Both the position numbers and the translations under genes were made by a program. The notes below the pieces were generated by a model. That model had not been told where the DNA came from. It saw only the letters and a list, made by a program, of their open reading frames with translations, and did no database searches. A DNA stretch of 35,028 nt, taken from assembly GCA_903875555.1 (NCBI GenBank), contig CAIQWN010000031.1, forward strand, positions 1-35,028, given 5' to 3'. Position 1 is the stretch's first letter, and each line of letters starts with the position of its first letter. This document shows positions 15,716-24,771 of the stretch, one piece after another. Source of the DNA: an uncultured bacterium. GTDB taxonomy: Bacteria > Patescibacteriota > Minisyncoccia > Phycocordibacterales > UBA5272.

Positions 15716-17062
15716 ATGAAAATTTTTTGTATCGGAATTGGAGGGATTGGACTATCGGCGCTAGCGAGATATTATAAATCACAGGGACATACTGTGAGTG
15801 GATCTGATATGTCTGAAACAGAATTAACGAAGACACTTCAAGACGAAGGAATAGAAATCTTTATTGGTACAGATATGTATCATATTACAGATAATATAGA
15901 TGAAGTAGTTTATACAATTGCGATTCCAGAAAGTCATCCAGAGTTTTTACAGGCTAAAAAATTTGGAATAGTTTGTAAGACTTATGCAGAGGCGCTTGGC
16001 GAAGTGACTAAAGAAAAGAAAACTATAGCTGTATCTGGTACGCATGGTAAAACTACAACTACCGCCATGATGTATCACGCAATGAAAGAGTGCGGAATAA
16101 ACCCGACTGTTATTATTGGAAGTCTAATTGGTGGAACCGGAACAAATTTTATTCATGGAGATTCTGAATATATGATTGTTGAGGCTTGTGAATATCGTCG
16201 TTCATTTTTGAATTTATTTCCAGAATATCTTATTGTTACAAATGTTGATGCTGACCATCTTGATTATTACAAAGATCTGTATGATATAAAAAGTGCCTTT
16301 CAGTCTTTTGCAGAAAAAATTCCTGCGAGTGGATTTCTTGTTACTCATAAAGATCTTTCGTTTGAAACAGTTTGTAAAAAAATTAATGCTGACAGTATTA
16401 ATGCAGACGAGATCGAGTTATCTGTTCTTGGAAAACATAATCAGTCAAATGCACAACTCGTACTCGCAGTGATAAATGCATTAGGATTAGATGAGGTAAA
16501 GGCACGTGCTGGTTTAAGAAAATTCAAAGGAACATGGCGCAGGCTTGAATATAAAGGAGAATATAAAGGTGCTAGTTTTTATGATGACTATGGACATCAT
16601 CCTACAGAAATAAAAGCAACACTAGAAGCGATTAGAGAAAAATATCCAGATGGACTAAACGCGACCGGGAAAAATGTCGCGTCGTCTGACCACCCAAAGG
16701 GTGGTTTAAGAAAGTTTAAATTAGTTGTTGTGTTCCAACCACATCTTTATTCAAGAACAAGATTACTATTTAATGATTTTATAAATTCATTTACTCTTGC
16801 TGATAAAATTTTGATCCTTCCAATTTATGCGGCTCGTGAAGATTTTGATAGTAAAATTTCATCTCATGATTTGGTTGAGAATATTAATAATTCTATTTAT
16901 ATGCAAGATTTAGAAGAAGTAAAAAAATATATTGATGATAAGTGTCATTCTGGTTCGGTGGTAATCACAATTGGCGCAGGAGATGTTTATAAACTTCATA
17001 ATCTTTTTGAAAAAGAAAGTGTTTTGAATTTGGGTGTCATTCCCGTGAAAACGGGAATCTAG
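15716..17062 (+). CDS. murC: UDP-N-acetylmuramate-L-alanine ligase
   Basis: Adds L-Ala to UDP-MurNAc in cytoplasmic peptidoglycan precursor synthesis. The N-terminal Rossmann domain has GIGGIGLSALARYY (7-20), the ATP loop is SGTHGKTTTT (107-116), and YDDYGHHPTEIKATL and VVFQPHLYSRT mark the later domains. Between the last two blocks, about residues 313-335 (DGLNATGKNV..SSDHPKGG) are an extra segment encoded by hairpin-forming DNA. The last nine residues (GVIPVKTGI) and the stop codon come from a copy of the dispersed GTCATTCCCG repeat, so the natural C-terminus has been replaced. The core motifs are intact and the enzyme is probably active. Confidence 0.93.
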   Translation: MKIFCIGIGGIGLSALARYYKSQGHTVSGSDMSETELTKTLQDEGIEIFIGTDMYHITDNIDEVVYTIAIPESHPEFLQAKKFGIVCKTYAEALGEVTKEKKTIAVSGTHGKTTTTAMMYHAMKECGINPTVIIGSLIGGTGTNFIHGDSEYMIVEACEYRRSFLNLFPEYLIVTNVDADHLDYYKDLYDIKSAFQSFAEKIPASGFLVTHKDLSFETVCKKINADSINADEIELSVLGKHNQSNAQLVLAVINALGLDEVKARAGLRKFKGTWRRLEYKGEYKGASFYDDYGHHPTEIKATLEAIREKYPDGLNATGKNVASSDHPKGGLRKFKLVVVFQPHLYSRTRLLFNDFINSFTLADKILILPIYAAREDFDSKISSHDLVENINNSIYMQDLEEVKKYIDDKCHSGSVVITIGAGDVYKLHNLFEKESVLNLGVIPVKTGI

Positions 17063-17107
17063 GTTTGAATTTTTAGACACTGGATTCCAGATCAAGTCTG
17101 GAATGAC
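17036..17107. repeat. GTCATTCCCG-type inverted repeat pair overlapping the end of murC
   Basis: The left copy at 17036-17064 contains the murC stop codon. A diverged copy in inverse orientation lies at 17079-17107. Only 14 bases separate them, so this looks like an element without its gene. Confidence 0.8.
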
Positions 17108-17122
17108 AATACAAATACAATC

Positions 17123-17131
17123 TGTTACACT
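17123..17131 (+). promoter_or_regulatory. Candidate extended -10 for murD
   Basis: TG-T-TACACT, with a leader of about 40 bases of CTAA-rich sequence before the ATG at 17177. Weak evidence. Confidence 0.3.
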
Positions 17132-17176
17132 TTTGCTGACGACTAACGAATAACTTCCTAACGACTAACTATATCT

Positions 17177-18502
17177 ATGATTAAAGAAATTTATTTACCA
17201 TATTTCAAAAATAAAAAAGTCACCATGATGGGGCTTGGGTTACTTGGTCGTGGGATAGGTGATGCAAAATTTTTAGCAGAAAATGACACAGAACTTTTAG
17301 TCACAGATAAAAAAAGCAAAGAAGAACTCGCAAGTTCGACTAAACAATTAAAAGATTTTCAAAATATAAATTATGTTTTAGGTGAACACCGACTTGAAGA
17401 TTTTAGAGATAGAGATTTTATTTTAAAGTCCGCTGGTGTGCCGATTGATAGTGAATTTATAAATGAAGCTAAGAAAAATAATATCCCTGTTTATATGTCG
17501 GCAGCGTTGGTGTGTGACATTGTTATGAAAGAATTGCCTGAGGTGGTGATAATTGGCGTGACAGGTACTCGTGGTAAATCTACAACAACAGAACTCATTG
17601 CTCATATTTTACGTGAGAACGGTAGTCGTGTACATATTGGTGGAAATATTCGTGGTGTGGCCAATCTTCCAATTCTTAATGTTATTGAAGACGGAGATTT
17701 TTTAGTGCTCGAACTCGACTCGTGGCAACTGCAAGGCTTTGGTGATTTAAAAATTTCTCCACATATCGCAGTGTTTACATCTTTCTTGGATGATCATCTA
17801 AATTATTACAAGAATGATAAAGAATTATATTTTAATGATAAAGCAAATATTTATCGTCATCAAAAAGATGGTGATGTTTTAATTGCGAGTCCTCAAGCTA
17901 GTAGCGAAATTATTATGAGGGGTGAGAGGGTTGCGATTGATGTTCCAGAGGATGTTAAATTTGAAATGAATTTAATTGGTGAGCATAACCAGATGAGTGC
18001 GAGACTTGCTTATGAAGTTGCTCTGCAGTGTGGTCTTGATGATGAAAGTATAAAAAATGCGATTAAAAATTTTAAGGCGATTGAAGGAAGGCTTCAAGAT
18101 ATGGGAATGGTTTGCGGTGTTAGAGTTTTTAATGATAATAACGGCACGACAGAAGATGCGACAGTGATGGCGATAAATTCTATTGTGGAAAAGTTTAGTA
18201 AGAAACCAGTTTTGATTGTTGGTGGTGCAGATAAATTTTTACTGATAAATAAATTAGAAGATGCGATAAAAGAAAATGTGAAAGAAGTCGTGTATCTTTC
18301 AGGAACCGGAACAGACAGAATTAATCTTCCAAAAAAATATGAATTTGAAAAATTAGAAGACTGTGTGAACAAAGCTTTTGAGATAGCAGAAGAAGGCGAT
18401 ATAATTCTTTTTTCTCCCTCCTTTGCTTCATTTTCAAAATATTTTAATAATGAATATGAGAGGAATGACTTATTTGTAAAAATAGTTGAAAGTAAAAAAT
18501 AA
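17177..18502 (+). CDS. murD: UDP-N-acetylmuramoylalanine-D-glutamate ligase
   Basis: Adds D-Glu to UDP-MurNAc-L-Ala, the step after MurC. The 441-residue protein has the N-terminal GLGLLGRGIGDAKFL (19-33), the ATP loop GVTGTRGKSTTTEL (127-140; R and S where most Mur ligases have N and T), LDSWQLQG, and FTSFLDDHLNYYKN with the carbamylated-Lys-region pattern. NDNNGTTEDATVMAI and FSPSFASFSKYFNNEYERN match the MurD C-terminal signature (S-P-x-x-x-S-x-D/K-x-F). It is separated from murC by the repeat pair at 17036-17107. No SD. Confidence 0.92.
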   Translation: MIKEIYLPYFKNKKVTMMGLGLLGRGIGDAKFLAENDTELLVTDKKSKEELASSTKQLKDFQNINYVLGEHRLEDFRDRDFILKSAGVPIDSEFINEAKKNNIPVYMSAALVCDIVMKELPEVVIIGVTGTRGKSTTTELIAHILRENGSRVHIGGNIRGVANLPILNVIEDGDFLVLELDSWQLQGFGDLKISPHIAVFTSFLDDHLNYYKNDKELYFNDKANIYRHQKDGDVLIASPQASSEIIMRGERVAIDVPEDVKFEMNLIGEHNQMSARLAYEVALQCGLDDESIKNAIKNFKAIEGRLQDMGMVCGVRVFNDNNGTTEDATVMAINSIVEKFSKKPVLIVGGADKFLLINKLEDAIKENVKEVVYLSGTGTDRINLPKKYEFEKLEDCVNKAFEIAEEGDIILFSPSFASFSKYFNNEYERNDLFVKIVESKK

Positions 18503-18503
18503 A

Positions 18504-18525
18504 CCCCCGCTAATTTTAGCGGGGG
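18504..18525 (-). terminator. Terminator between convergent genes
   Basis: A nine-bp stem CCCCCGCTA/TAGCGGGGG. On the reverse strand it is followed by TTTATTTTTT, so it mainly serves the gene ending at 18546. It may also stop murD transcription. Confidence 0.8.
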
Positions 18526-18545
18526 GCGAAGTTGTTTCCGTGTAG

Positions 18546-18842
18546 TTACACTTTTCCTATTGGTGGATTTTTGATGGTGAATGCTTCCAGCCATTCAAAC
18601 ACCCCTTCATTTGCCATACTACGTATTTCGATTTTTATGCCGTCGGGTTTTTTGACCACACGTATGGCATCTGTGCCACCATCCGTTCCTCGGATCATGT
18701 GTAGTATCCCGTCAGTCTTTGGGGTGCAACTATTCCATATCTTTGACGCGAGACGTTCGTTTTTGCAAAGATCAATCAGAGTTACTTGTTGCCAGGTTGT
18801 TAAAAACCTTAATGTATTTTGATCGATGGTTTCTGCACTCAT
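18546..18842 (-). CDS. Small hypothetical protein, SD-led
   Basis: A 98-residue soluble protein with no recognised family. It reads TWQQVTLIDLCKNERLASKI in the N-terminal half and VVKKPDGIKIEIRSMANEGVFEWL in the C-terminal half, the latter suggesting a small beta-alpha fold. It has a full expression unit of its own: an extended -10 (18876-18884 reverse), a strong SD (AGGAGAG, about eight bases before the ATG) and a terminator. This differs from the SD-less housekeeping genes around it and suggests an accessory origin. The opposing frame at 18532-18822 lacks such signals. Confidence 0.65.
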   Translation of the reverse strand: MSAETIDQNTLRFLTTWQQVTLIDLCKNERLASKIWNSCTPKTDGILHMIRGTDGGTDAIRVVKKPDGIKIEIRSMANEGVFEWLEAFTIKNPPIGKV

Positions 18843-18875
18843 CTTTATCTCTCCTAACTTATGATGATGCTTACT

Positions 18876-18884
18876 ATACTAACA
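18876..18884 (-). promoter_or_regulatory. Extended -10 promoter of the reverse gene at 18842
   Basis: On the reverse strand TG-T-TAGTAT, followed by a leader that contains the SD. Confidence 0.5.
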
Positions 18885-18944
18885 CAACATATAAAATATG
18901 TAAAGGATAGTAGTTAAGTTTTAGTTTGGTTTTTGAAAATAAAT

Positions 18945-18972
18945 AGCCGTCGTAAAAATCTTACGAACGGCC
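18945..18972 (-). terminator. Terminator of the reverse gene at 19260
   Basis: A stem of GCCGT-CGTAA against TTACGAACGGC with one bulged base; on the reverse strand it runs into TATTTATTTTC. Confidence 0.7.
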
Positions 18973-19002
18973 ATATTGCGAAGAAAATAACGTTGAAGTA
19001 AT

Positions 19003-19260
19003 TCATTGTATGAAATACCAAGTTATCCATTCGCTGTCTATTTTTTTTAGAATGGTGTGACCATTGACTTTCAGTGTCTCTTTTTCTCCATCTTCGAAAA
19101 ACATTGTTATTGATCCATCGCAGTAACTGGGCATATATTGTACCCATTTTGACGTATCAATTTTTTTTCCGAACGGATCAATCAGTTTCAGACTTTTGTC
19201 TCGCCACTGTTTCAGAAAGTTTTCTGTAGCTTCATTTAAAACTAATGTACAAGTATTCAT
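19003..19260 (-). CDS. Small hypothetical protein, SD-led
   Basis: An 85-residue protein, not recognised. It begins MNTCTLVLNEATENFLKQW and ends with a strand-rich segment (GSITMFFEDGEKETLKVNGH, then WITWYF). There is no signal peptide. The reverse-strand start is preceded by GGGAG and an extended -10 (TG-T-TAATAT, 19292-19300), and the gene ends in TGA, unlike the housekeeping genes. The gene at 18842 lies just downstream on the same strand but has its own promoter and terminator. Confidence 0.6.
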   Translation of the reverse strand: MNTCTLVLNEATENFLKQWRDKSLKLIDPFGKKIDTSKWVQYMPSYCDGSITMFFEDGEKETLKVNGHTILKKIDSEWITWYFIQ

Positions 19261-19291
19261 TTACATTCTCCCGAATTATTTGAATGTTGTA

Positions 19292-19300
19292 ATATTAACA
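19292..19300 (-). promoter_or_regulatory. Extended -10 promoter of the reverse gene at 19260
   Basis: On the reverse strand TG-T-TAATAT, about 30 bases before the start codon. Confidence 0.45.
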
Positions 19301-19419
19301 ATTATTTTTTGATAAGTAAACACTAAAATTTAAAATTGGGATAATTATTTCAAATTTTAATTTTAAGACTTTTTCTTAAAATTATTTAACAGGATGAACT
19401 AGCGAAAATGTTTGAAAAA

Positions 19420-19428
19420 TGATATAAT
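19420..19428 (+). promoter_or_regulatory. Extended -10 promoter of gyrB
   Basis: TG-A-TATAAT ends 12 bases before the ATG at 19441, leaving a leader of only about five bases. Confidence 0.55.
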
Positions 19429-19434
19429 TTATAG

Positions 19435-21549
<2,115 letters not shown>

Positions 21550-21550
21550 C

Positions 21551-21678
21551 ATCTAAGTCAAAAAATATTTCATCTTTTAATTTTTGGAGCCTCTCACGCT
21601 CAGTCAATGTACTATTCGTACACCTCCTTCGTGTGTTTCTCCAAAAAATTAAAATCTAAAACATTTTTTGACTTAGAT
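21551..21678. repeat. Long inverted repeat downstream of gyrB
   Basis: Arms of 39-40 bases, beginning ATCTAAGTCAAAAAAT and ending CTTAGAT on the complementary arm, with a few mismatches and a 49-base loop. A long hairpin transcript is expected. Confidence 0.75.
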
Positions 21679-21780
21679 AAAAATTGTTCATCTTCGTTGT
21701 CGCTACGAAATTTTTCTATCGCAAGTGTCGCGTTTCAATGGACACTACGCGACGTGATTTTGCAAAATCAACTCTCGTAC

Positions 21781-21846
21781 ATCTCAAGGAAGCGAAGAGC
21801 GACGAAGATGTCCGAGTTAGTAAACGAGGACTCATCAATTTCTGAC
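21781..21846. repeat. 66-bp dispersed repeat, copy 1
   Basis: It aligns without gaps to 25703-25768, about 56 of 66 bases identical. The best-kept part is AAGCGAAGAGCGACGAAGAT and the shared end is CAATTTCTGAC. Both copies are followed within 50 bases by a GTCATTCC-type palindrome. Confidence 0.75.
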
Positions 21847-21890
21847 CTAAATATTTCTGCTGTCTGAGTTTTAAAGTATTTTTGTGAATT

Positions 21891-22246
21891 GTCATTCCCG
21901 CGAAAGCGGGAATCCAGGTTAGAATTGAATTATGAAAACATACTATATCTATTTACTTACAAGTGAAAGAAATGGAACACTGTATATCGGAGTTACAAAT
22001 GATTTGAAAAGAAGGATACATGAACACAAACAAAAATTAATAAAAGGATTCACAGAAAAATACAATGTAAGTAATTTGGTTTGGTATGAACAAACCGAAG
22101 ACATAAACTCAGCAATCAAAAGAGAAAAAGAAATTAAAAAATGGAATCGTGATTGGAAAGTTAAACTGATAGAAGAAAATAATTTTGAATGGAAGGATTT
22201 ATATGATGATTTGTAAGACCTGGATTCCCGCTTTCGCGGGAATGAC
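21891..22246 (+). mobile_element. 356-bp GIY-YIG element with perfect 29-bp terminal inverted repeats
   Basis: The left end 21891-21919 (starting GTCATTCCCGCGAAAGCGGG) is the exact complement of the right end 22218-22246. Each end can also fold on itself (ATTCCCGC/GCGGGAAT). The only gene inside is the 94-residue GIY-YIG protein; its stop codon is one base from the right repeat. The same arrangement recurs at 34893-35028 in reverse. No transposase is present, so the means of movement is unknown. Confidence 0.65.
21932..22216 (+). CDS. GIY-YIG nuclease-like protein
   Basis: A 94-residue single-domain GIY-YIG protein. YYIYLLTSE and TLYIGVTNDLKRRIHEHK form the GIY/YIG core with the conserved Arg, and AIKREKEIKKWNRDWKV supplies the conserved Glu helix with a basic C-terminus. 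Members of this small family (UPF0213-like) are predicted single-strand or structure-directed nucleases. No DNA-binding domain is attached. It is the only gene between two perfect inverted repeats and starts 12 bases after the left one without an SD. A homologue, 25 of 34 residues identical over the visible end, sits at the right edge of the window. Confidence 0.9.
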   Translation: MKTYYIYLLTSERNGTLYIGVTNDLKRRIHEHKQKLIKGFTEKYNVSNLVWYEQTEDINSAIKREKEIKKWNRDWKVKLIEENNFEWKDLYDDL

Positions 22247-22281
22247 AGAGAAGGGTTTGAATTTAATTAATTACTGACTAA

Positions 22282-24030
22282 TTATTTTTTATTCTTAATC
22301 TCACTTACCAATCTCTCGACTACATCTTCAGTTTTCATTTGTCCTAATTGCCCAGCGTTTCTTCCTTCAAGTGTTACCATTCCTGCTTCAATGTCTTTGT
22401 CACCAATCACGACCCAATATGGAGTTCTCATTTCGCGAACAGACTTTATTTTTTTACCTAATCCTTCTTTTGAGTCATCAAGCTTTACTCTAATATTTTC
22501 ATTTTCTAATTTTGCGACAACTTCTTTTGCGTACTCGTGATGTTTATCAGAAATAGGAAGCACAGCAACTTGAGTAGGTGATAACCAAAGTGGAAATGCT
22601 CCAGCGAAATGCTCAATCATTATTCCCATAAATCTTTCTAGTGATCCAGTGATAGCACGATGTATCACAACAGGTCTTTCTTTTTTACCTTCATTATTTA
22701 TAAAAAATAATTCAAATCTCTCTGGAAGGTTGAAGTCACATTGAATTGTGGCGAGTTGCCATTCGCGCCCGATTGCATCTTTGAACATAAAGTCTAATTT
22801 TGGTCCGTAAAAAGCAGCTTCACCTTCGACTCTTTTATAATTAATTTTATTTTCTTTAGCGGCATCTTCTAGAGATTTTTCGGCAATATTCCACACCTCA
22901 GGTGTTCCTAAATATTTACTCATATCGTTACCACGAACAGAAAGTGATACCCAATATCCCTCCATCATTCCCATAGTTGTATAGAATTCTTTTATAAATC
23001 CAACAACAGTAGAAACTTCTTCGTTTATTTGTGCTTGTGTACAGAAAAGGTGTCCATCATCTTGTGTGATTGAACGCACGCGAGTTAATCCACCTAGCTG
23101 TCCTGATTTTTCATCACGATAAACAGTTGCAGGTTCGAAATATCTAATCGGCATATCTTTGTAAGAGAATTGATTGTCGGCAAAGAGTTGCATATGATGA
23201 GGACAATTCATTGGCTTCAAAATAAATTTGTCTTCTTTACCTTGAACACGAAAAAGTTCATCGCCAAATTTTGCTGCGTGACCTGATGTTTCGTAAAGTG
23301 CTTCTTTGGCAATATGTGGAGTCCAAACGCGAGAGTAACCTTTTTTTGAATGTAGTGACCAAAGATAATCTTCGATTTCTTTTCTGATTATCATTCCATT
23401 TGGTTGCATAAGTGGAAGACCAGCGCCGACAAGAGGAGATGTAGTAAATAATTTTAATTGAGCACCTAGTACACGATGGTCTCTTTTCTTCGCTTCGGCT
23501 TGTTGTGTTGTATAAGCGACAAGTTCTTCTTTGTCATTAAAGGCGATACCATAAATACGGGTGAGCATTGCATTCTTTTCATCTCCTCTCCAATATGCGC
23601 CTGCAATTTTGTCTAATATAAAACCATTTCTATCAATTTCTTTTGTATTATCAACATGAGGTCCTTCGCAAAGATCAAAGAAGTCATCTCCTGTGTAATA
23701 AAGAGTAACTTCTTTACTGAGATCATTTATTATTTCTGTTTTATATTTATTCATTTTAAACAAAGCAAGAGCTTGTGCTTTTGAAACTTTTTCTTTTCTA
23801 AAAGCAAGATGTTGCGAAATAATTTCACGCATAGTTTTTTCTATTTTTGGTAAATCATCTAATGTAGGCTTCTCCCCACCAGTAAAATCGATATCGTAAT
23901 AAAAGCCAGTATCAATAACAGGCCCGATTGTAGCTAGAGAGTGAGGGTAATGATGCTTAATTGACATCAATAAAATGTGTGATAATGAATGTCTCTTTTT
24001 AAATAAAGTATCGCTGTTTTTATCTTGCAT
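22282..24030 (-). CDS. thrS: Threonine-tRNA ligase without TGS domain
   Basis: Charges tRNA-Thr. The 582-residue enzyme starts directly in the N2 editing domain (RHSLSHIL with His14 and His18; LCEGPHV with Cys121 and His125). The N-terminal TGS domain of about 60 residues found in most bacterial ThrRS is absent. The class II core follows: MNCPHHMQLF with zinc ligand Cys276, VYRDE motif 2 with Arg305, TQDDGHLFC with the His ligand, and HRAITGSLERFMGIM as motif 3. The anticodon-binding domain comes last (VAVLPISDKHHEYAKEVV). The start at 24030 was chosen because the earlier one at 24051 overlaps the -10 box. Confidence 0.94.
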   Translation of the reverse strand: MQDKNSDTLFKKRHSLSHILLMSIKHHYPHSLATIGPVIDTGFYYDIDFTGGEKPTLDDLPKIEKTMREIISQHLAFRKEKVSKAQALALFKMNKYKTEIINDLSKEVTLYYTGDDFFDLCEGPHVDNTKEIDRNGFILDKIAGAYWRGDEKNAMLTRIYGIAFNDKEELVAYTTQQAEAKKRDHRVLGAQLKLFTTSPLVGAGLPLMQPNGMIIRKEIEDYLWSLHSKKGYSRVWTPHIAKEALYETSGHAAKFGDELFRVQGKEDKFILKPMNCPHHMQLFADNQFSYKDMPIRYFEPATVYRDEKSGQLGGLTRVRSITQDDGHLFCTQAQINEEVSTVVGFIKEFYTTMGMMEGYWVSLSVRGNDMSKYLGTPEVWNIAEKSLEDAAKENKINYKRVEGEAAFYGPKLDFMFKDAIGREWQLATIQCDFNLPERFELFFINNEGKKERPVVIHRAITGSLERFMGIMIEHFAGAFPLWLSPTQVAVLPISDKHHEYAKEVVAKLENENIRVKLDDSKEGLGKKIKSVREMRTPYWVVIGDKDIEAGMVTLEGRNAGQLGQMKTEDVVERLVSEIKNKK

Positions 24031-24039
24031 AATTTGTTT

Positions 24040-24048
24040 ATTATAACA
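24040..24048 (-). promoter_or_regulatory. Extended -10 promoter of thrS
   Basis: On the reverse strand TG-T-TATAAT, nine bases before the ATG; the leader would be about three bases. No T-box or other riboswitch fits in this space. Confidence 0.6.
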
Positions 24049-24085
24049 CAAACGATTGATAAATATGAATAATTTGATAACTTCA

Positions 24086-24113
24086 TTGACTTCTTGTCCT
24101 TATCTTGTAGTAT
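24086..24113 (+). promoter_or_regulatory. Sigma70-type promoter of lemA
   Basis: TTGACT (24086-24091), 16-base spacer, TAGTAT (24108-24113). The leader of about 35 bases has no SD. The divergent thrS promoter is 40 bases away. Confidence 0.55.
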
Positions 24114-24154
24114 TAATATACAAGTCGGTTTATAAGGTTTAATTAAAAATTTTT

Positions 24155-24703
24155 ATGACTATTCTATATATTATTATTGCTATTGTACTTTTGTATGTAA
24201 TCTTTGCTTACAACTCACTTGTAACATTAGTTAATCGTGGAAAAGAGGCGCTGGCAGATATTGATGTGCAACTTAAACGTCGCTATGATCTTATTCCTAA
24301 TTTGGTAAATACAGTAAAAGGCGCCGCAAACTTCGAAACATCAACTCTTGAAAAAGTTACACAAGCAAGAGCGATTGCAATGAGTGACGGAAAAACATTA
24401 AAAGAAAAAGCAGAAAATGAAAATCAGATTTCTTCTGCGCTTAAATCTATTTTTGCACTTTCAGAAAATTATCCAGAACTTCACGCAAATCAAAATTTTC
24501 TTTCTCTTCAGTCAGAACTTTCTGATACTGAAAATAAAATTCAATCAGCGCGAAGATTTTATAATGGCAATGTTCGTGATCTTAATACTGCAATTCAATC
24601 TTTCCCAAAAAATATAATTGCAAAATTATTTGGTTTTGGAGAAATGGAACTTTTCGAGTTAGAAGAGTCTGCTGCTAAAAATCCAGTTGAAGTTAAGTTT
24701 TAA
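24155..24703 (+). CDS. lemA: LemA family protein
   Basis: A 182-residue LemA protein with one N-terminal membrane helix (about 2-20) and a helical external or cytoplasmic domain carrying YNSLVTLVNRGKEALADIDVQ and LKRRYDLIPNLVNTVKG, the family signature. The end, RRFYNGNVRDLNTAIQSFP, is also typical. The molecular function is not established for the family. It is commonly found next to M48 peptidases of the HtpX type, as here. Confidence 0.9.
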   Translation: MTILYIIIAIVLLYVIFAYNSLVTLVNRGKEALADIDVQLKRRYDLIPNLVNTVKGAANFETSTLEKVTQARAIAMSDGKTLKEKAENENQISSALKSIFALSENYPELHANQNFLSLQSELSDTENKIQSARRFYNGNVRDLNTAIQSFPKNIIAKLFGFGEMELFELEESAAKNPVEVKF

Positions 24704-24771
24704 TTTTTGTTTTTTAATTTAGTATTTTTGTATTTACTATAAACTATTAACTACAAACTAATAACTATCTT

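Larger units (their letters stand above)
21550..21890. other. Repeat-rich intergenic stretch after gyrB
   Basis: No convincing gene. It holds a large inverted repeat (21551-21589 against 21639-21678) that probably ends gyrB transcription, and a 66-base repeat (21781-21846) shared with 25703-25768. An 86-codon open frame (21607-21867) is made of these repeats and has no start signals. Confidence 0.6.

Noticed and set aside
18532-18910. Forward-strand open frames opposite the gene at 18546-18842
   Set aside because: They lack promoter, SD and protein-like composition, while the reverse frame has all expression signals.
21607-21867. 86-codon open frame after gyrB
   Set aside because: It runs through the large inverted repeat and the 66-base repeat, has no start signals and no family resemblance, and its composition is that of the repeats.
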